Of a stretch of 64,000 bases of DNA, positions 10,270-19,618 are shown piece by piece (within the stretch, counting starts at the first letter, position 1; each line of letters starts with the position of its first letter). Position numbers and translations under genes: made by a program. Origin of the DNA: Hymenobacter volaticus (lineage in GTDB: Bacteria; Bacteroidota; Bacteroidia; Cytophagales; Hymenobacteraceae); the NCBI RefSeq assembly GCF_022921055.1, contig NZ_CP095061.1:4937501-5001500 (forward strand), in the 5' to 3' direction. The notes under the pieces are model-generated. The model was given only the letters and a program-made list of their open reading frames with translations, made no database searches and had not been told where the DNA came from.

Positions 10270-10314
10270 CAAAAAAGGTCTAGTGCTTCATCATATGATG
10301 AAGCACTAGACCTT
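10270..10314 (-). terminator. Rho-independent terminator of psd: 40-bp perfect palindrome
   Basis: Positions 10275-10314 form a perfect 40-bp palindrome (20-bp arms, centre CATATG). On the minus strand it is followed by a T6 run (complement of 10271-10276), as expected for a terminator of the psd gene ending at 10382. Confidence 0.85.
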
Positions 10315-10381
10315 GAATCAATACTCAAACACTTGAAATAAGGCTACAGCCGAATTACATGCTACCTGCCTTTACAATGCC

Positions 10382-11061
10382 CTAAAACAAGCTTGGCGCG
10401 TCGGTTTTTAGCTGCGCTATAACTGTCTGACCACCTTTTACTTTCTCACCGAGCTGCACTTTCACCTCTGTGTCAACGGGCACGAAAATATCGACGCGCG
10501 AGCCGAACTTGATGAAGCCAAACTCTTCACCTTGGCTTACTTCGTCGCCTTCGTTGACGTACCATACAATACGACGCGCCATCGCGCCGGCAATTTGGCG
10601 GAACAGTACCAGCGGGCCCGCCTCGCTTTCTACTACAACCGTGGTGCGCTCGTTTTTGGTGCTACTCTTCGGGTGCCAAGCTACTAGGTAGTTGCCAGGG
10701 TGATATTTGAAGTAGCGCACGATACCCGAAATTGGGTTGCGCGTGATGTGCACGTTGATCGGCGACATGAAAATGCTGATCTGCTTGCGCTCATCATCGA
10801 AATACTCCGACTCGTGCACGTTTTCTATCACCACTACTTTCCCATCGGCGGGGCCGTAATCAGATCTTCGTGGGTGAAAAGCCGGCGAGCCGGACTCCGG
10901 AAAAACTGAAGCAGCGTCAGGAATACAATCACCGAAATACCAGCAAAAATCTGGTTGAAGGTGACGTGGCGAGCATTCACACGAAACAAAACTAAATTAA
11001 CAGCTAGCAGTCCTAGCAGCGTAAAAAGCAGGATACGTCGGCCTTCTTTGTGGATCTTCAT
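10382..11061 (-). CDS. psd: Phosphatidylserine decarboxylase family protein, frameshifted
   Basis: Makes phosphatidylethanolamine from phosphatidylserine at the inner membrane. The small PSD-A type of about 226 aa is seen in two frames. 10834-11061 carries the membrane-anchored N-terminus (MKIHKEGRRILLFTLLGLL...FFRSPARR); 10382-10834 carries FMSPINVHITRNPISG and the self-cleavage site FGS in FIKFGSRVDIFVP, where the pyruvoyl group forms. The join is at the G run 10850-10853: one added base converts ITAPPMGK-stop to ITAPADGKVVVIENVHE, the family sequence, and gives 227 codons. Phospholipid synthesis fits cdsA about 2 kb upstream. Confidence 0.9.
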
Positions 11062-11062
11062 A

Positions 11063-11133
11063 AATCACTGATGTGCGCTGGTGGTTTTGACTTCGCTGAT
11101 GCAGACGCTCTTTTCAATCACTGATTTGCGCTG
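11063..11133. repeat. Short direct repeat between gdhA and psd
   Basis: Two 18-bp copies, 11063-11080 and 11116-11133 (AATCACTGAT, then G or T, then TGCGCTG), differ at one base. The intervening and following bases contain more CGCTGAT/CTGAT fragments. It may be a remnant of an intergenic repeat family; function unknown. Confidence 0.5.
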
Positions 11134-11237
11134 ATTGGACTGATGTAGCTGGTACACACGCTTTGTTGGAAACATGAACTAGCAAGCCTTAATTCCTTAT
11201 TCTTTTCGAGCCCGAGCACACCACCTGCTAAACTATA

Positions 11238-11270
11238 CAAAGATAGCCCGAGCCACCGGCCCGGGCTATC
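11238..11270 (-). terminator. Probable terminator of gdhA
   Basis: Inverted repeat GATAGCCCG (11242-11250) with CGGGCTATC (11262-11270), GC-rich loop, followed on the minus strand by CTTTG. It lies about 80 bp after the gdhA stop. Confidence 0.6.
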
Positions 11271-11348
11271 GGCAAGCAAATATAGCGGGTTCGTAGAAAC
11301 GCTTGAGGTTAACTGCAAACAACGCTGAAACCGAGGGAAACTTCTGGT

Positions 11349-12637
11349 TTAGAAACCGCCGCGGAACTTATACGTCTGCGCTACTTTATCGATGGCTACT
11401 ACGTAGGCCGCGATGCGCATAGGTACTTTATATTTCTGCGAAGTAGCATACACTTTCTCGAAAGCATCCGACATAATTCGGTCGGCGCGCTCGGTCACCA
11501 TTTCTTCGGTCCATTTGAAGCCTTGGCGGTTTTGTACCCACTCGAAGTACGAAACTGTTACGCCGCCGGAATTGGCCAAGATATCGGGCACGACCATGAT
11601 GCCTTTCTCGTTGATGATAGGGTCGGCAGAAGCAGCGGTTGGGCCGTTGGCACCTTCCACAATCAGTTTAGCTTTGATGTCGTGGGCGTTGTGCTCTGTG
11701 ATAACATCTTCAACGGCAGCAGGCACCAATACATCTACGTCAGTGGTCAACAGATCGTCCGCGTTTTCCATCAAGACGGCACCAGTAAAGCCATCGAGGC
11801 GGCCTTTGTGGGCATTCTTATAAGCTACGGCGTCGTCAATGTTGATGCCGGCTTCGTTCCAGTAGGCACCGCTCACGTCGGAGATGCACTTGATGCGCAA
11901 TCCCTGCTCGCTGAGCAGCTTAGCAGCCCATGAGCCCACGTTGCCGAAGCCTTGTACGGCCGCCGACGCTTGTTTGGGGTCCATGCCGAGCTTCTTCATA
12001 GCCGCCAGCGCCGATACCATTACACCACGACCCGTAGCCTCGGTGCGGCCTAAAGAGCCACCCATAACCAGCGGCTTACCAGTTACAACAGCTGGCGACG
12101 TAGCGCCTACCGTTTTCGAAAATTCGTCCATCAGCCACGCCATTTCACGCGGGCCGGTACCCATGTCGGGGGCCGGAATGTCTTTGTCGGGACCGAAAAC
12201 GTCTTTCATGGCCATGGTGTAGCCACGAGTCAGACGCTCGATTTCGCCGGCACTCATGGTCGTGGGGTCGCAGATGATACCGCCTTTGGCACCGCCATAA
12301 GGCAAGTCCACTACGGCGCATTTCCAGGTCATCCAGGCAGCCAAGGCTTTCACCTCGTCGAGGTGCACATTCTTGTCGTAGCGGATGCCACCTTTCGAGG
12401 GACCCAGAATGGTGTTGTGTATAACGCGGTACCCTTCAAAAACACGCACCTTGCCATTATCCATCGTAACGGGAATGTGCACGATTACCTGCTTGTCGGG
12501 CGCTTTCAGCACTTCATAGGTTTCATCATCAAGCCCTAAAATTTCCGTGGCCACGTTGAAACGTGACATCATGGATTCGAGGGGTTTTCGCGGTCCACTA
12601 AGGGAGCCGGTTCTTTGTACACCGTGGTGGCAGCCAT
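11349..12637 (-). CDS. gdhA: Glu/Leu/Phe/Val dehydrogenase, glutamate dehydrogenase type (frameshift near 5' end)
   Basis: NAD(P)-dependent oxidative deamination of glutamate to 2-oxoglutarate and ammonia in the cytoplasm. Seen: GPSKGGIRYDKNVHLDEVKAL, the catalytic-lysine region DLPYGGAKGGI, PAPDMGTGPREMAWLMDE, and the Rossmann GFGNVGSWAAKLL. The open frame would start inside a non-homologous leader or at ATG 12572. One added base in the G run 12581-12584 joins an upstream ATG at 12637 (MAATTVYKEPAPLVDRENP) to LESMMSRFNVATE, giving 430 codons, and a TACCTTTG promoter lies about 95 bp upstream of that ATG. I therefore take 12637 as the true start. This is one of three ELFV dehydrogenases in the window. 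Confidence 0.92.
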
Positions 12638-12731
12638 ACGTGTAAGGGTAAGGGTTGGGGGTGGGGAAGAAATAAAAAAACGGCAACTGTAAGCGGTGGG
12701 ATGCAACAGCCGCGCGCGAGATTTAACGGGT

Positions 12732-12739
12732 CAAAGGTA
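12732..12739 (-). promoter_or_regulatory. Candidate -7 element of gdhA
   Basis: TACCTTTG on the minus strand, matching TAnnTTTG, about 95 bp before the repaired start at 12637. A weak TTTCG lies 17 bp further upstream. Confidence 0.4.
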
Positions 12740-12911
12740 GTGGGATTAACACATACGAAAGGCAGCCCGACGAGGTGCAAAAAACCCTTGTTAAGGTCCT
12801 ATGAACTACTCTTGAAACGCAATAAAATGTCTGCATCTGCACGCTAACAGAAAGCAATTCAACTGGCTACCGACCCCAAGAACCGTGCTGAAAATTTATT
12901 GCAGCACGTTT

Positions 12912-13843
12912 TTATCTCATCACTAGCTGCAGCAGTGCGAGTACGGGTAGAATAAAAAGAAAGGCATCGAACCGGTCGAGCAAACCGCCGTGCCCCGGCA
13001 TGATCCGGCCGGAATCTTTAACACCGACACTGCGCTTGAGCATGGACTCGGCCAAGTCGCCTAGAGGACCAAAGACAGCCACTACACTAGCTACCACAAG
13101 GCGGTAAGTAATCGACAGTTCCGGAAGCAAATAGCCCATAGCCCACCCCATAGCCAACGTCAGCAGGAAACCACCAAGGGCGCCTTCCCAAGTTTTGCCA
13201 GGCGAAATTTTAGGAGCTAGCTTGTGCTTACCGAAGCTCTTGCCAGCAGCGTAGGCTCCAATATCAGACGACCAAACGAGCAGCAGCAACGCCAAGACGC
13301 GGCGGTAGTCGTAGCTAGTTGGCCCGTAGGCAATCAAGCTGAGAAAGCTCATGGGCAAGCTCACATACAGCAAGCCCAACAGATTAATACCAACGTTGGC
13401 AAACGGATTTATTTGTTGATTGATACGCGGCCAAGCATACATCTCGCGTGCAATCAGTAGCACTGGCAGTAGAATAATGATGCCGACTAGTATGGAACCA
13501 GCCAAGTAAAAATCGGCCGCTGCTACGGGTACAGCCTCTTCAGCTAAATGAGCGAATACGGTAAGCCCCAGAACACCCCCAAAAATCAGGACACTAATTC
13601 CCCCCCTAGCAACGCTGCTGGCTTGTAACCGGCTACTCGCATCATGCGGTAAAATTCCCACAACATGCGCATCTGCACTAGCCCGAAAAATGCCGCAAAG
13701 CTCCAGACGCTGTACCACACGCAGATTAGCAGCATAGCCGCCCCAATTACCCCAAAGAGTATGCGTTGGGCAAGGTTTGACATGGGTTTTTTGCCTGGCA
13801 CGGTGGGTTCAGAGGAGGCGGTAGTAGCGGCGGTTTCGGACAA
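12912..13843 (-). CDS. cdsA: Phosphatidate cytidylyltransferase CdsA, frameshifted
   Basis: Integral membrane enzyme making CDP-diacylglycerol from phosphatidate and CTP, the branch point for all phospholipids. The N-terminal 85 codons (13586-13843: MSETAATTASSEPTVPGKK then two membrane helices) and the rest (12912 to about 13610) are in different frames. The join is the C7 run at 13600-13606; one more base reads AALLGGGISVLIFGG and gives 311 codons. The CDP-alcohol signature is complete near residues 270-297 (SMLKRSVGVKDSG, PGHGGLLDRFD), as is PGKTWEGALGG. About eight membrane helices. Essential in most bacteria, so a true null allele is unlikely. Confidence 0.92.
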
Positions 13844-13967
13844 GGGTGTGGGAGTTGCTGGTTGTGTGAAATGGCTCGTGCGAACGGCCAGTTGAGCAGT
13901 GGATTTAATCGGTGGGAGCTGGCAGCACCGCCGAGCTAACTTCTCGCTAGCAAAAAATAGCCCGAAA

Positions 13968-15017
13968 CTAGCTCTTCGTTACATCTACTCCCTCATGGTT
14001 GATGGTACGACCGATGATGGGAGCGGTATGAACTGCAGGATTAGCCACTCCACCACCACTAAGGGTGCGCAGTTGAGTGGGTAGCGGATCAGCCGTAGGG
14101 CGTAGGGTGTGGCGGTAGAGTTGCCAGAGCAAGGCCCCCGTTAGGAGCAGTGACAATAGCTGCAACCACCAGGGCAAGGCTTCGTTGGAATCAGGGTTAA
14201 AGGTTTCGCTGCTCATCAGTTGGCGCTGCTGCATGTAGAGCAGCACGATCTGGAAAGCATTTTGCGTGAAGTGCGCCGCCATTGGCACCAAGATATTGCC
14301 GCTCCACTCATATAGGTACCCGAGCACCAAACCCAATACAAAGCGGGGGACGAAGCCAAAGAATTGAAAGTGAATGGCGCTGAAAATAGCCGCCGCCAAC
14401 CACACCCCTACGTGTCGTGAATTGAACCACTGCACAAGGTTGCGCTGAATCACGCCCCGAAACACCAATTCTTCACTAATAGCCGGCACAACCGCAATAA
14501 CTATCAAGCCCACTATAAACCGCCCGAACGTGGTGAACTGCGTTAGGTATTTGGTAAGCACCTGCGCCCGATCTTCTAGCTCGCGGGCATCTTTCTCGAG
14601 GCCTTGCAAGAAGCCAGGAAAGTGTGCTTTCGCATTCCATTCCACTAAGCCCGACATGAAGGGCACGCTTAGCAGGATGATACCGGCTGCCAGCAGCAAC
14701 CAGTTATAAGGGACCGGACGGCGGGGCGCGAAATACTCCTGCCAGGAATAGCCGGTTAGTAGCGGCAGCGCCAAGGCGGCGCCCCCAAAGCCAACAAACA
14801 GAAATACGCCTTGCGTGAGCATCGAAACGCCCCAGCCATTGGCGTAGGTATCGGGCTTGTTGGTGACGTTGCCGATTTCCAACAGCCCCACGCCGAACAG
14901 CAAATTGCTTAACACGGCCATCAGGAAACCAGCCACGCAGGCGGCCAGCAGCATTAGCCCAACCAGAAGCAGTAAGTTGGCAAAAGGATGCAAACGGCTG
15001 GACACGAAACCTTTCAT
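13968..15017 (-). CDS. CPBP-family intramembrane metalloprotease
   Basis: A 349-aa polytopic protein with about eight hydrophobic segments. The CPBP/Rce1-like motifs are in order: EELVFRGVIQRNL near residue 184 (glutamates and arginine of motif 1), AIFSAIHFQFFGFVPRFVLG near 210 (motif 2), and MAAHFTQNAFQI near 247 (motif 3 histidine and asparagine). Bacterial members are mostly of unknown substrate; some act in bacteriocin maturation or immunity, which nothing nearby suggests. It lies upstream of cdsA on the same strand and diverges from dusB. Confidence 0.9.
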   Translation of the reverse strand: MKGFVSSRLHPFANLLLLVGLMLLAACVAGFLMAVLSNLLFGVGLLEIGNVTNKPDTYANGWGVSMLTQGVFLFVGFGGAALALPLLTGYSWQEYFAPRRPVPYNWLLLAAGIILLSVPFMSGLVEWNAKAHFPGFLQGLEKDARELEDRAQVLTKYLTQFTTFGRFIVGLIVIAVVPAISEELVFRGVIQRNLVQWFNSRHVGVWLAAAIFSAIHFQFFGFVPRFVLGLVLGYLYEWSGNILVPMAAHFTQNAFQIVLLYMQQRQLMSSETFNPDSNEALPWWLQLLSLLLTGALLWQLYRHTLRPTADPLPTQLRTLSGGGVANPAVHTAPIIGRTINHEGVDVTKS

Positions 15018-15131
15018 CTTAGTTAGTGCTTAGTGCGTTGTGCTCGGTATCTGACCGATAAGGCGTCGTGCGTAAGTCCACTCTGGATACGACACGGGGA
15101 ACGACCTAAGCACTGCGCATTGTATATGTCG

Positions 15132-15139
15132 TAAATTTG
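15132..15139 (+). promoter_or_regulatory. Candidate -7 element of dusB
   Basis: TAAATTTG fits TAnnTTTG and lies 27 bp before the dusB GTG. No clear -33 element was found. Confidence 0.4.
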
Positions 15140-15166
15140 CGCAAAATCCGCTAACCTTCTTTATCC

Positions 15167-16156
15167 GTGGTACACATCCGCGACCTTGCTCTGCCCGATT
15201 TCCCGTTGCTGCTCGCGCCCATGGAGGACGTGTCGGACCCGCCATTCCGGGCCGTATGCAAAGCCAACGGGGCCGATTTGATGTACACCGAGTTTATTTC
15301 CTCGGAAGGCCTAATCCGCGACGCCGCAAAGAGCCGCAAAAAGCTCGACGTGTTCGACTACGAGCGGCCGATTGGTATTCAGCTCTTCGGCTCCGATGTA
15401 GCAACGATGGGCGAGTGCGCCCGTATCAGCACCCTCGCCGGCCCCGATCTTATCGACATCAACTACGGCTGCCCCGTGAAGCAAGTCGCTTGCCGGGGTG
15501 CTGGCGCTGCCTTGCTGCGCGACATTCCGAAGATGGTGGAAATGACTTCGGCCGTTGTAAAAGCCACGCACCTGCCCGTGACCGTGAAGACCCGCCTCGG
15601 TTGGGACGACGCGACCAAGAACGTGGAGGACGTAGCCGAACGGTTGCAGGACATAGGTATCGAAGCGCTTACAGTACACGGCCGCACCCGTGTGCAGATG
15701 TACAAGGGCGACGCCGATTGGCGCCTGATTGCCAGAATCAAGGAGAACCCGCGCATCCGCATTCCTATCTTCGGCAACGGCGACATCGATTCCCCTCAAA
15801 AGGCGGTGGAGTATAAGAACCGCTACGGCGTGGACGGCGTCATGATTGGGCGGGCCAGCATTGGCTACCCTTGGATATTTCGGGAGGTGAAACACTACGT
15901 GGCCACCGGCGAGCTACTGGCTCCGCCCACCGTGGAGGAGCGCGTAAACATGTGCCGCATGCACTTCGATAAGAGCATCGAGTGGAAAGGCCAGCGTGTG
16001 GGCATCTTCGAGATGCGCCGCCACTACGCCCAATATTTCCGCGGCCTCGAAGGCGCTAAAAGCTGGCGTATGCGCCTCGTCGAAACCGACTCAGTGGAGG
16101 AAGTGCACGCCATCCTAGACGAAATTATTGCCGCCGAGCCCGTACTGGTAGGGTAA
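15167..16156 (+). CDS. dusB: tRNA-dihydrouridine synthase DusB
   Basis: FMN- and NADPH-dependent reduction of uridine to dihydrouridine in tRNA D-loops. A 329-aa TIM barrel with LAPMEDVSDPPFRAVCK at the N-terminus, YTEFISSEGLIRD, INYGCPVKQVACRGAGAALL near residue 103 with the active-site cysteine, VKTRLGWDD, LTVHGRTRVQMYKGDADW, and the FMN-binding IFGNGDI and DGVMIGRASIGYPWIF. It starts with GTG at 15167, the only sensible start after the promoter element. A strong terminator follows, so it is probably transcribed alone. Confidence 0.95.
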   Translation: MVHIRDLALPDFPLLLAPMEDVSDPPFRAVCKANGADLMYTEFISSEGLIRDAAKSRKKLDVFDYERPIGIQLFGSDVATMGECARISTLAGPDLIDINYGCPVKQVACRGAGAALLRDIPKMVEMTSAVVKATHLPVTVKTRLGWDDATKNVEDVAERLQDIGIEALTVHGRTRVQMYKGDADWRLIARIKENPRIRIPIFGNGDIDSPQKAVEYKNRYGVDGVMIGRASIGYPWIFREVKHYVATGELLAPPTVEERVNMCRMHFDKSIEWKGQRVGIFEMRRHYAQYFRGLEGAKSWRMRLVETDSVEEVHAILDEIIAAEPVLVG

Positions 16157-16199
16157 TTGGTTTTGGTGGTTTCGCTTGCTCGTTTTTCCAACGAAGAGA

Positions 16200-16250
16200 G
16201 GACCTTCTCACGCAACAACAGCTTGTGCTGTCGTGAGAAGGTCCTTCCTT
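16200..16250 (+). terminator. Terminator after dusB
   Basis: Inverted repeat GGACCTTCTCACG (16200-16212) with its exact complement at 16232-16244, extended inside by ACAGC/GCTGT, followed by TTCCTTTG. Confidence 0.75.
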
Positions 16251-16285
16251 TGTCGAGACGATAGACTTTACTTCGTTCTGCTCTG

Positions 16286-17245
16286 ATGTCCAACTCTCCC
16301 GCCCCAGCCGTTACCACGGCTCCTTCTTCGCCACCAGTGTCTCCTCCCCCACCCCACCGAATTCCGGCGTCGGCTTGGGGACTGTTGGTGGTGCTGGCCA
16401 GTATTTGGGGTACCTCCTTCATCTTGATGAAGAAAGGCTTAGTGGTATTTTCGGCGCTAGAATTGGGGGCGGCCCGCGTGAGTGTGGCTGCGTTGCTGCT
16501 GCTGCCGTTTGCCCTCAAGCACCTAAACAAAGTAGATCGGGGGCGCTTTAAGTGGCTGCTGCTCAGCGGCGTGGTGGGCACTCTGATTCCGGCCTTCTTG
16601 TTTGCCTACGCCGAAACCCGGCTTGCTTCGGGACTAGCAGGTGTGCTCAACGCGCTTACGGTGGTGTTTACGTTGGTGGTAGGCGCTGCTTTTTTCGGGC
16701 AGAAACTGACGGGGTTGCGGGTGCTTGGCATCGTGCTCGGTTTGGTAGGTACCGTGGTGCTGATGCTACTGGGCGGCAGCGGCGGTGAGGCTACCCCTAC
16801 TGGCGAAGGCAATGCCTGGTACGGTCTTTATATCGTGCTGGCTACGTTGGGCTACGGCGTGAGCGTGAACATCATCAAGCATCACTTCCATGGTATTCCG
16901 GCGGTGGCCGTCACGAGCTTGTTGCTGCTCTTTATCGGTGGTCCGGCGCTGGCCTTCCTGCTGTTCGGCACCGACTTTCTACCTAAGCTAGCTTCCGTGC
17001 CGGGAGCTTGGCCGGCCTTCGGCTACATTGCCTTGCTAGCCACTATGAGTACGGCCGTAGCGATGGTGCTTTTCAACAAGCTCATCCAAAGCTCCACCGC
17101 TCTGTTTGCTTCTTCTAACACCTACCTAATTCCTATTGTCGCCTTGGGTTGGGGCCTGCTCGACGGCGAAGACTTCAACCTCTGGCACGTGCTCGGCATG
17201 GTAATCATCCTAGCTAGCGTGGCTATCATCCATAGAGCCAAGTGA
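16286..17245 (+). CDS. EamA/DMT-family transporter
   Basis: A 319-aa inner membrane protein with about ten helices in two EamA repeats. The first begins WGLLVVLASIWGTSFILMKK (about residue 30), with FAYAETRLASGLAGVLNAL near 110; the second covers about 175-317, ending DGEDFNLWHVLGMVIILASV. A Pro/Ser-rich cytoplasmic leader of about 28 residues precedes the first helix. DMT members export amino acids, nucleobases or other metabolites; the substrate cannot be assigned. No partner gene is adjacent. Confidence 0.9.
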   Translation: MSNSPAPAVTTAPSSPPVSPPPPHRIPASAWGLLVVLASIWGTSFILMKKGLVVFSALELGAARVSVAALLLLPFALKHLNKVDRGRFKWLLLSGVVGTLIPAFLFAYAETRLASGLAGVLNALTVVFTLVVGAAFFGQKLTGLRVLGIVLGLVGTVVLMLLGGSGGEATPTGEGNAWYGLYIVLATLGYGVSVNIIKHHFHGIPAVAVTSLLLLFIGGPALAFLLFGTDFLPKLASVPGAWPAFGYIALLATMSTAVAMVLFNKLIQSSTALFASSNTYLIPIVALGWGLLDGEDFNLWHVLGMVIILASVAIIHRAK

Positions 17246-17302
17246 GTGCTACTCCCTAGCTTATTGTTTAAGCTGTTGTTAGTAGAACCATTCAGTTAAA
17301 GA

Positions 17303-17400
17303 TCGTCATGCTGAGCGCAGCCGAAGCATCTCGCGTGCTGAGGTTGTGATACTAACTCAATGATTCGAGCGAGATGCTTCAGCTGCGCTCAGCATGACGA
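17303..17400. repeat. REP-like long inverted repeat
   Basis: Two 32-bp arms, 17303-17334 and 17369-17400, match in 31 of 32 positions as inverted repeats; each contains GTCATGCTGAGCGCAG and GAAGCATCTCGC. A degenerate fragment (CTCAGTATGACG) follows at about 17462-17473. It sits between the 3' ends of convergent genes and could also stop transcription. It looks like a dispersed intergenic palindrome family, which this window alone cannot prove. Confidence 0.8.
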
Positions 17401-17503
17401 CCTTTTCCACCTTTACATGACAATTGATGATACAAGGTCGCACACCTGATGCGGCGGTAAGCTCAGTATGACGCCCCTTCTTGCTGCAGTTCTTTTGCGC
17501 TAG

Positions 17504-19048
17504 CTACGCCGTCAGAGCGGCGCCGTTTTTCTTGTGCAGATAGGCGTTTTGGTTGTGGTCTATAGCTCCTTTCGGCAACCATTCCCACCAACTACCCAAA
17601 TCGTTTTGGATGATCTGCTTGTAGAAGGCAGGCAACTCTTGCGACTCTCCTTCGAAATACTGCCGGAAGCCTCTATCGTGTATCAGATTTTGGCGCACTT
17701 GCTTGAAGAAGCGCAGCCGGCCGTAGCCCTCCGACGAGATGGCCCGCATGGTGTTCATCCACTTGGAGGCGCGGGAGGGCGAGGCCATGTAGCGGCGGTA
17801 AATAGCTTTCTTCGAGAACGTGTAGGCGGTGAGGTCGATGACCTTGTCGTAGAAATCCACCCACTCGTAGTTGGCGGGCTTCACGTTCATCGCCAGGTGG
17901 TTGTTGAGGAAGTGGAAGGGAAACGGCAGCACCCGGTTGTTTTTCTGGTAGTCGAGGTTGAGTGGGGCCGCTTCGCCGAAAGCACTCAACAACGAGTAAC
18001 CCGGGAAAGCTGCCGGCGCTAGATCCACAAACCGTTTGGTTAGCTCGAACGGCTCGTCGCCAGCGTCGCTGTCGAGGCCAAGCACGAAGTTGGTTTGCAC
18101 GTACGGCACGTACTTGAACATCAGGTTGACGTGCTCGGCCACGCGCCGCACCTTTTCCTCGCCGGCCAGCCGCGAAGTGCGCGACTTATTACCCAACTCG
18201 TACCACGATTCAACGCCCGGCAGCAGCGCCTCAAAGCCATGGTTTTGCAGCACTTTCAAGTGGTCTTCGGTGAGGATAGACAAGCTGCTTTCTGCCAAAA
18301 AGCGAAAGCTCTTGAGCGGGGCCGCCGCCTCAATGGCGTCCATGGTTTCGTGGAACCGGACGCCGAAGTTGGGATCGTGCCAACCCACCACAGGTTTCTT
18401 GAACTTGGTGAGCAGAAAGCGTAGATCTTCCTTGATGATGTCGACGCTCATGGGTTGATAGTCCACGGTGGCATCAATGCAAAAGGCGCAGGTGTAGGGG
18501 CAGCCGACGCTGCCAATCATGGGCACCATTTTCAGCACCGGCGCTTTTTTCAAGGTCGGCTCGATGAACTTCCACCGCTCCCGCACACCCGGCAAATGGC
18601 TCGGTTGCTTGCCCGCCGACAGGTGCTTGCCCTCGGGGCGCTGCGGCTGGCAGTTGTTGAGCACCTCCTGAATGGTGCCTTGGTTGGTGAAGCCAAGCAC
18701 GAAATCGAAATACTGCACCGCATCATCCGGATAGCACCGAGCGTGCGGACCGCCGAGCACCGTTACGGCACCTTGGCTGCGGAAGTAATTGCTGAGTGCA
18801 TAGGCTAGCAACGCCGCTTCGGTGAAGGCACTAATGAACACCAAATCAACGCCTTTGGGCAATTCTTTCCGCAAGTCTTCCAGGCCGGTGTAGCAAATCA
18901 GCTTCACGTCGTGCCCTTCCTCTTCGCACCAAGTAGCCACTACTTGAGGCATAATGCTGGCTAGATTAGCGTGCATGGCGCGGGCCCACAACGTGGTGGT
19001 AGGCCCTTTGCAAACTAAGTCGATAACCCCAATCTTCAATCGTGCCAT
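17504..19048 (-). CDS. B12-binding-domain radical SAM protein of unknown function
   Basis: A 514-aa protein with an N-terminal cobalamin-binding-like Rossmann region (about 1-140: DLVFISAFTEAALLAYALS, VTVLGGPHARCYPDDA) and a radical SAM domain whose cluster motif is CPYTCAFC (CxxxCxxC) near residue 185, preceded by MVPMIGSVG. GVESWYELGNKSRTS and TNFVLGLDSDAGDE fit the barrel of BchE/hopanoid-type enzymes. The DxHxxG base-off cobalamin motif is not evident, so B12 use is uncertain. The C-terminal 150 residues are rich in aromatic and basic residues and unrecognised. ATG 19048 (MARLKIGVIDLV) is preferred to 19063. It stands alone with no pathway genes adjacent. Confidence 0.82.
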   Translation of the reverse strand: MARLKIGVIDLVCKGPTTTLWARAMHANLASIMPQVVATWCEEEGHDVKLICYTGLEDLRKELPKGVDLVFISAFTEAALLAYALSNYFRSQGAVTVLGGPHARCYPDDAVQYFDFVLGFTNQGTIQEVLNNCQPQRPEGKHLSAGKQPSHLPGVRERWKFIEPTLKKAPVLKMVPMIGSVGCPYTCAFCIDATVDYQPMSVDIIKEDLRFLLTKFKKPVVGWHDPNFGVRFHETMDAIEAAAPLKSFRFLAESSLSILTEDHLKVLQNHGFEALLPGVESWYELGNKSRTSRLAGEEKVRRVAEHVNLMFKYVPYVQTNFVLGLDSDAGDEPFELTKRFVDLAPAAFPGYSLLSAFGEAAPLNLDYQKNNRVLPFPFHFLNNHLAMNVKPANYEWVDFYDKVIDLTAYTFSKKAIYRRYMASPSRASKWMNTMRAISSEGYGRLRFFKQVRQNLIHDRGFRQYFEGESQELPAFYKQIIQNDLGSWWEWLPKGAIDHNQNAYLHKKNGAALTA

Positions 19049-19063
19049 GTCCTTAGAATGCAA

Positions 19064-19618
19064 ATACTACTAGTTGAGATACAGCAAGCTAGGGTTTTAA
19101 TTTAAAGTCAATAAGTATATATAAATTCTAATATTAAGTAGAGGTTAAAAGGTCTACGCTGAACAGCTTAAGCGCAAGACTGCAATTAGGCTAAAAGAGC
19201 CTTACGACCTTACTATAGCTATTTGGGTGTTTAACCACATGAGAAATTCGGTAACACGCATGTGCCAAATCTTTTCCTTTGGGTTGAAAAATTCTGAGGT
19301 GCAGAAAGGCGTATTGTAATGCCTATGCAGGTTCGGGTGCTATTTGCTGCCAACTGATTTCAGCATACCGTTTGCATCTCCTCACTCTGTTTCAGTGAGC
19401 CAACTGGCACAGCGTCGAGTTAGTAGTGTATGTCTCAACTTCGGTAGTCTGAGGCCGCCGAATTTTGAGCTTGCAAAGACAATTTTAGAGGAAGATAGCA
19501 AGGGCAAACCAACAGGCACCAAGGCAATTGGCGGCAATAAGCAAGTTAGAATACACGAAAAACCCGACACCTGAAACAGGCAGCGAGTTCGAACACTTTG
19601 TGGTTGCCAATAGGTAGC
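19064..19618. other. Intergenic region without recognised gene
   Basis: About 555 bp between the radical SAM gene and the APC permease stop. Open frames of 62-76 codons exist on both strands, but none has recognisable protein features. The first 150 bp are AT-rich and must contain the radical SAM gene promoter. Confidence 0.5.

Noticed and set aside
13600..13606. C7 run in cdsA as a phase-variation switch
   Set aside because: The same kind of one-base loss occurs in many unrelated genes with shorter runs, so an error is simpler than programmed switching of an essential enzyme.
13968..15017. CPBP protease as bacteriocin immunity
   Set aside because: No bacteriocin or peptide-export genes are adjacent.
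19344..19574. 76- and 62-codon open frames on opposite strands
   Set aside because: Neither shows protein features; both are in an otherwise empty intergenic region.
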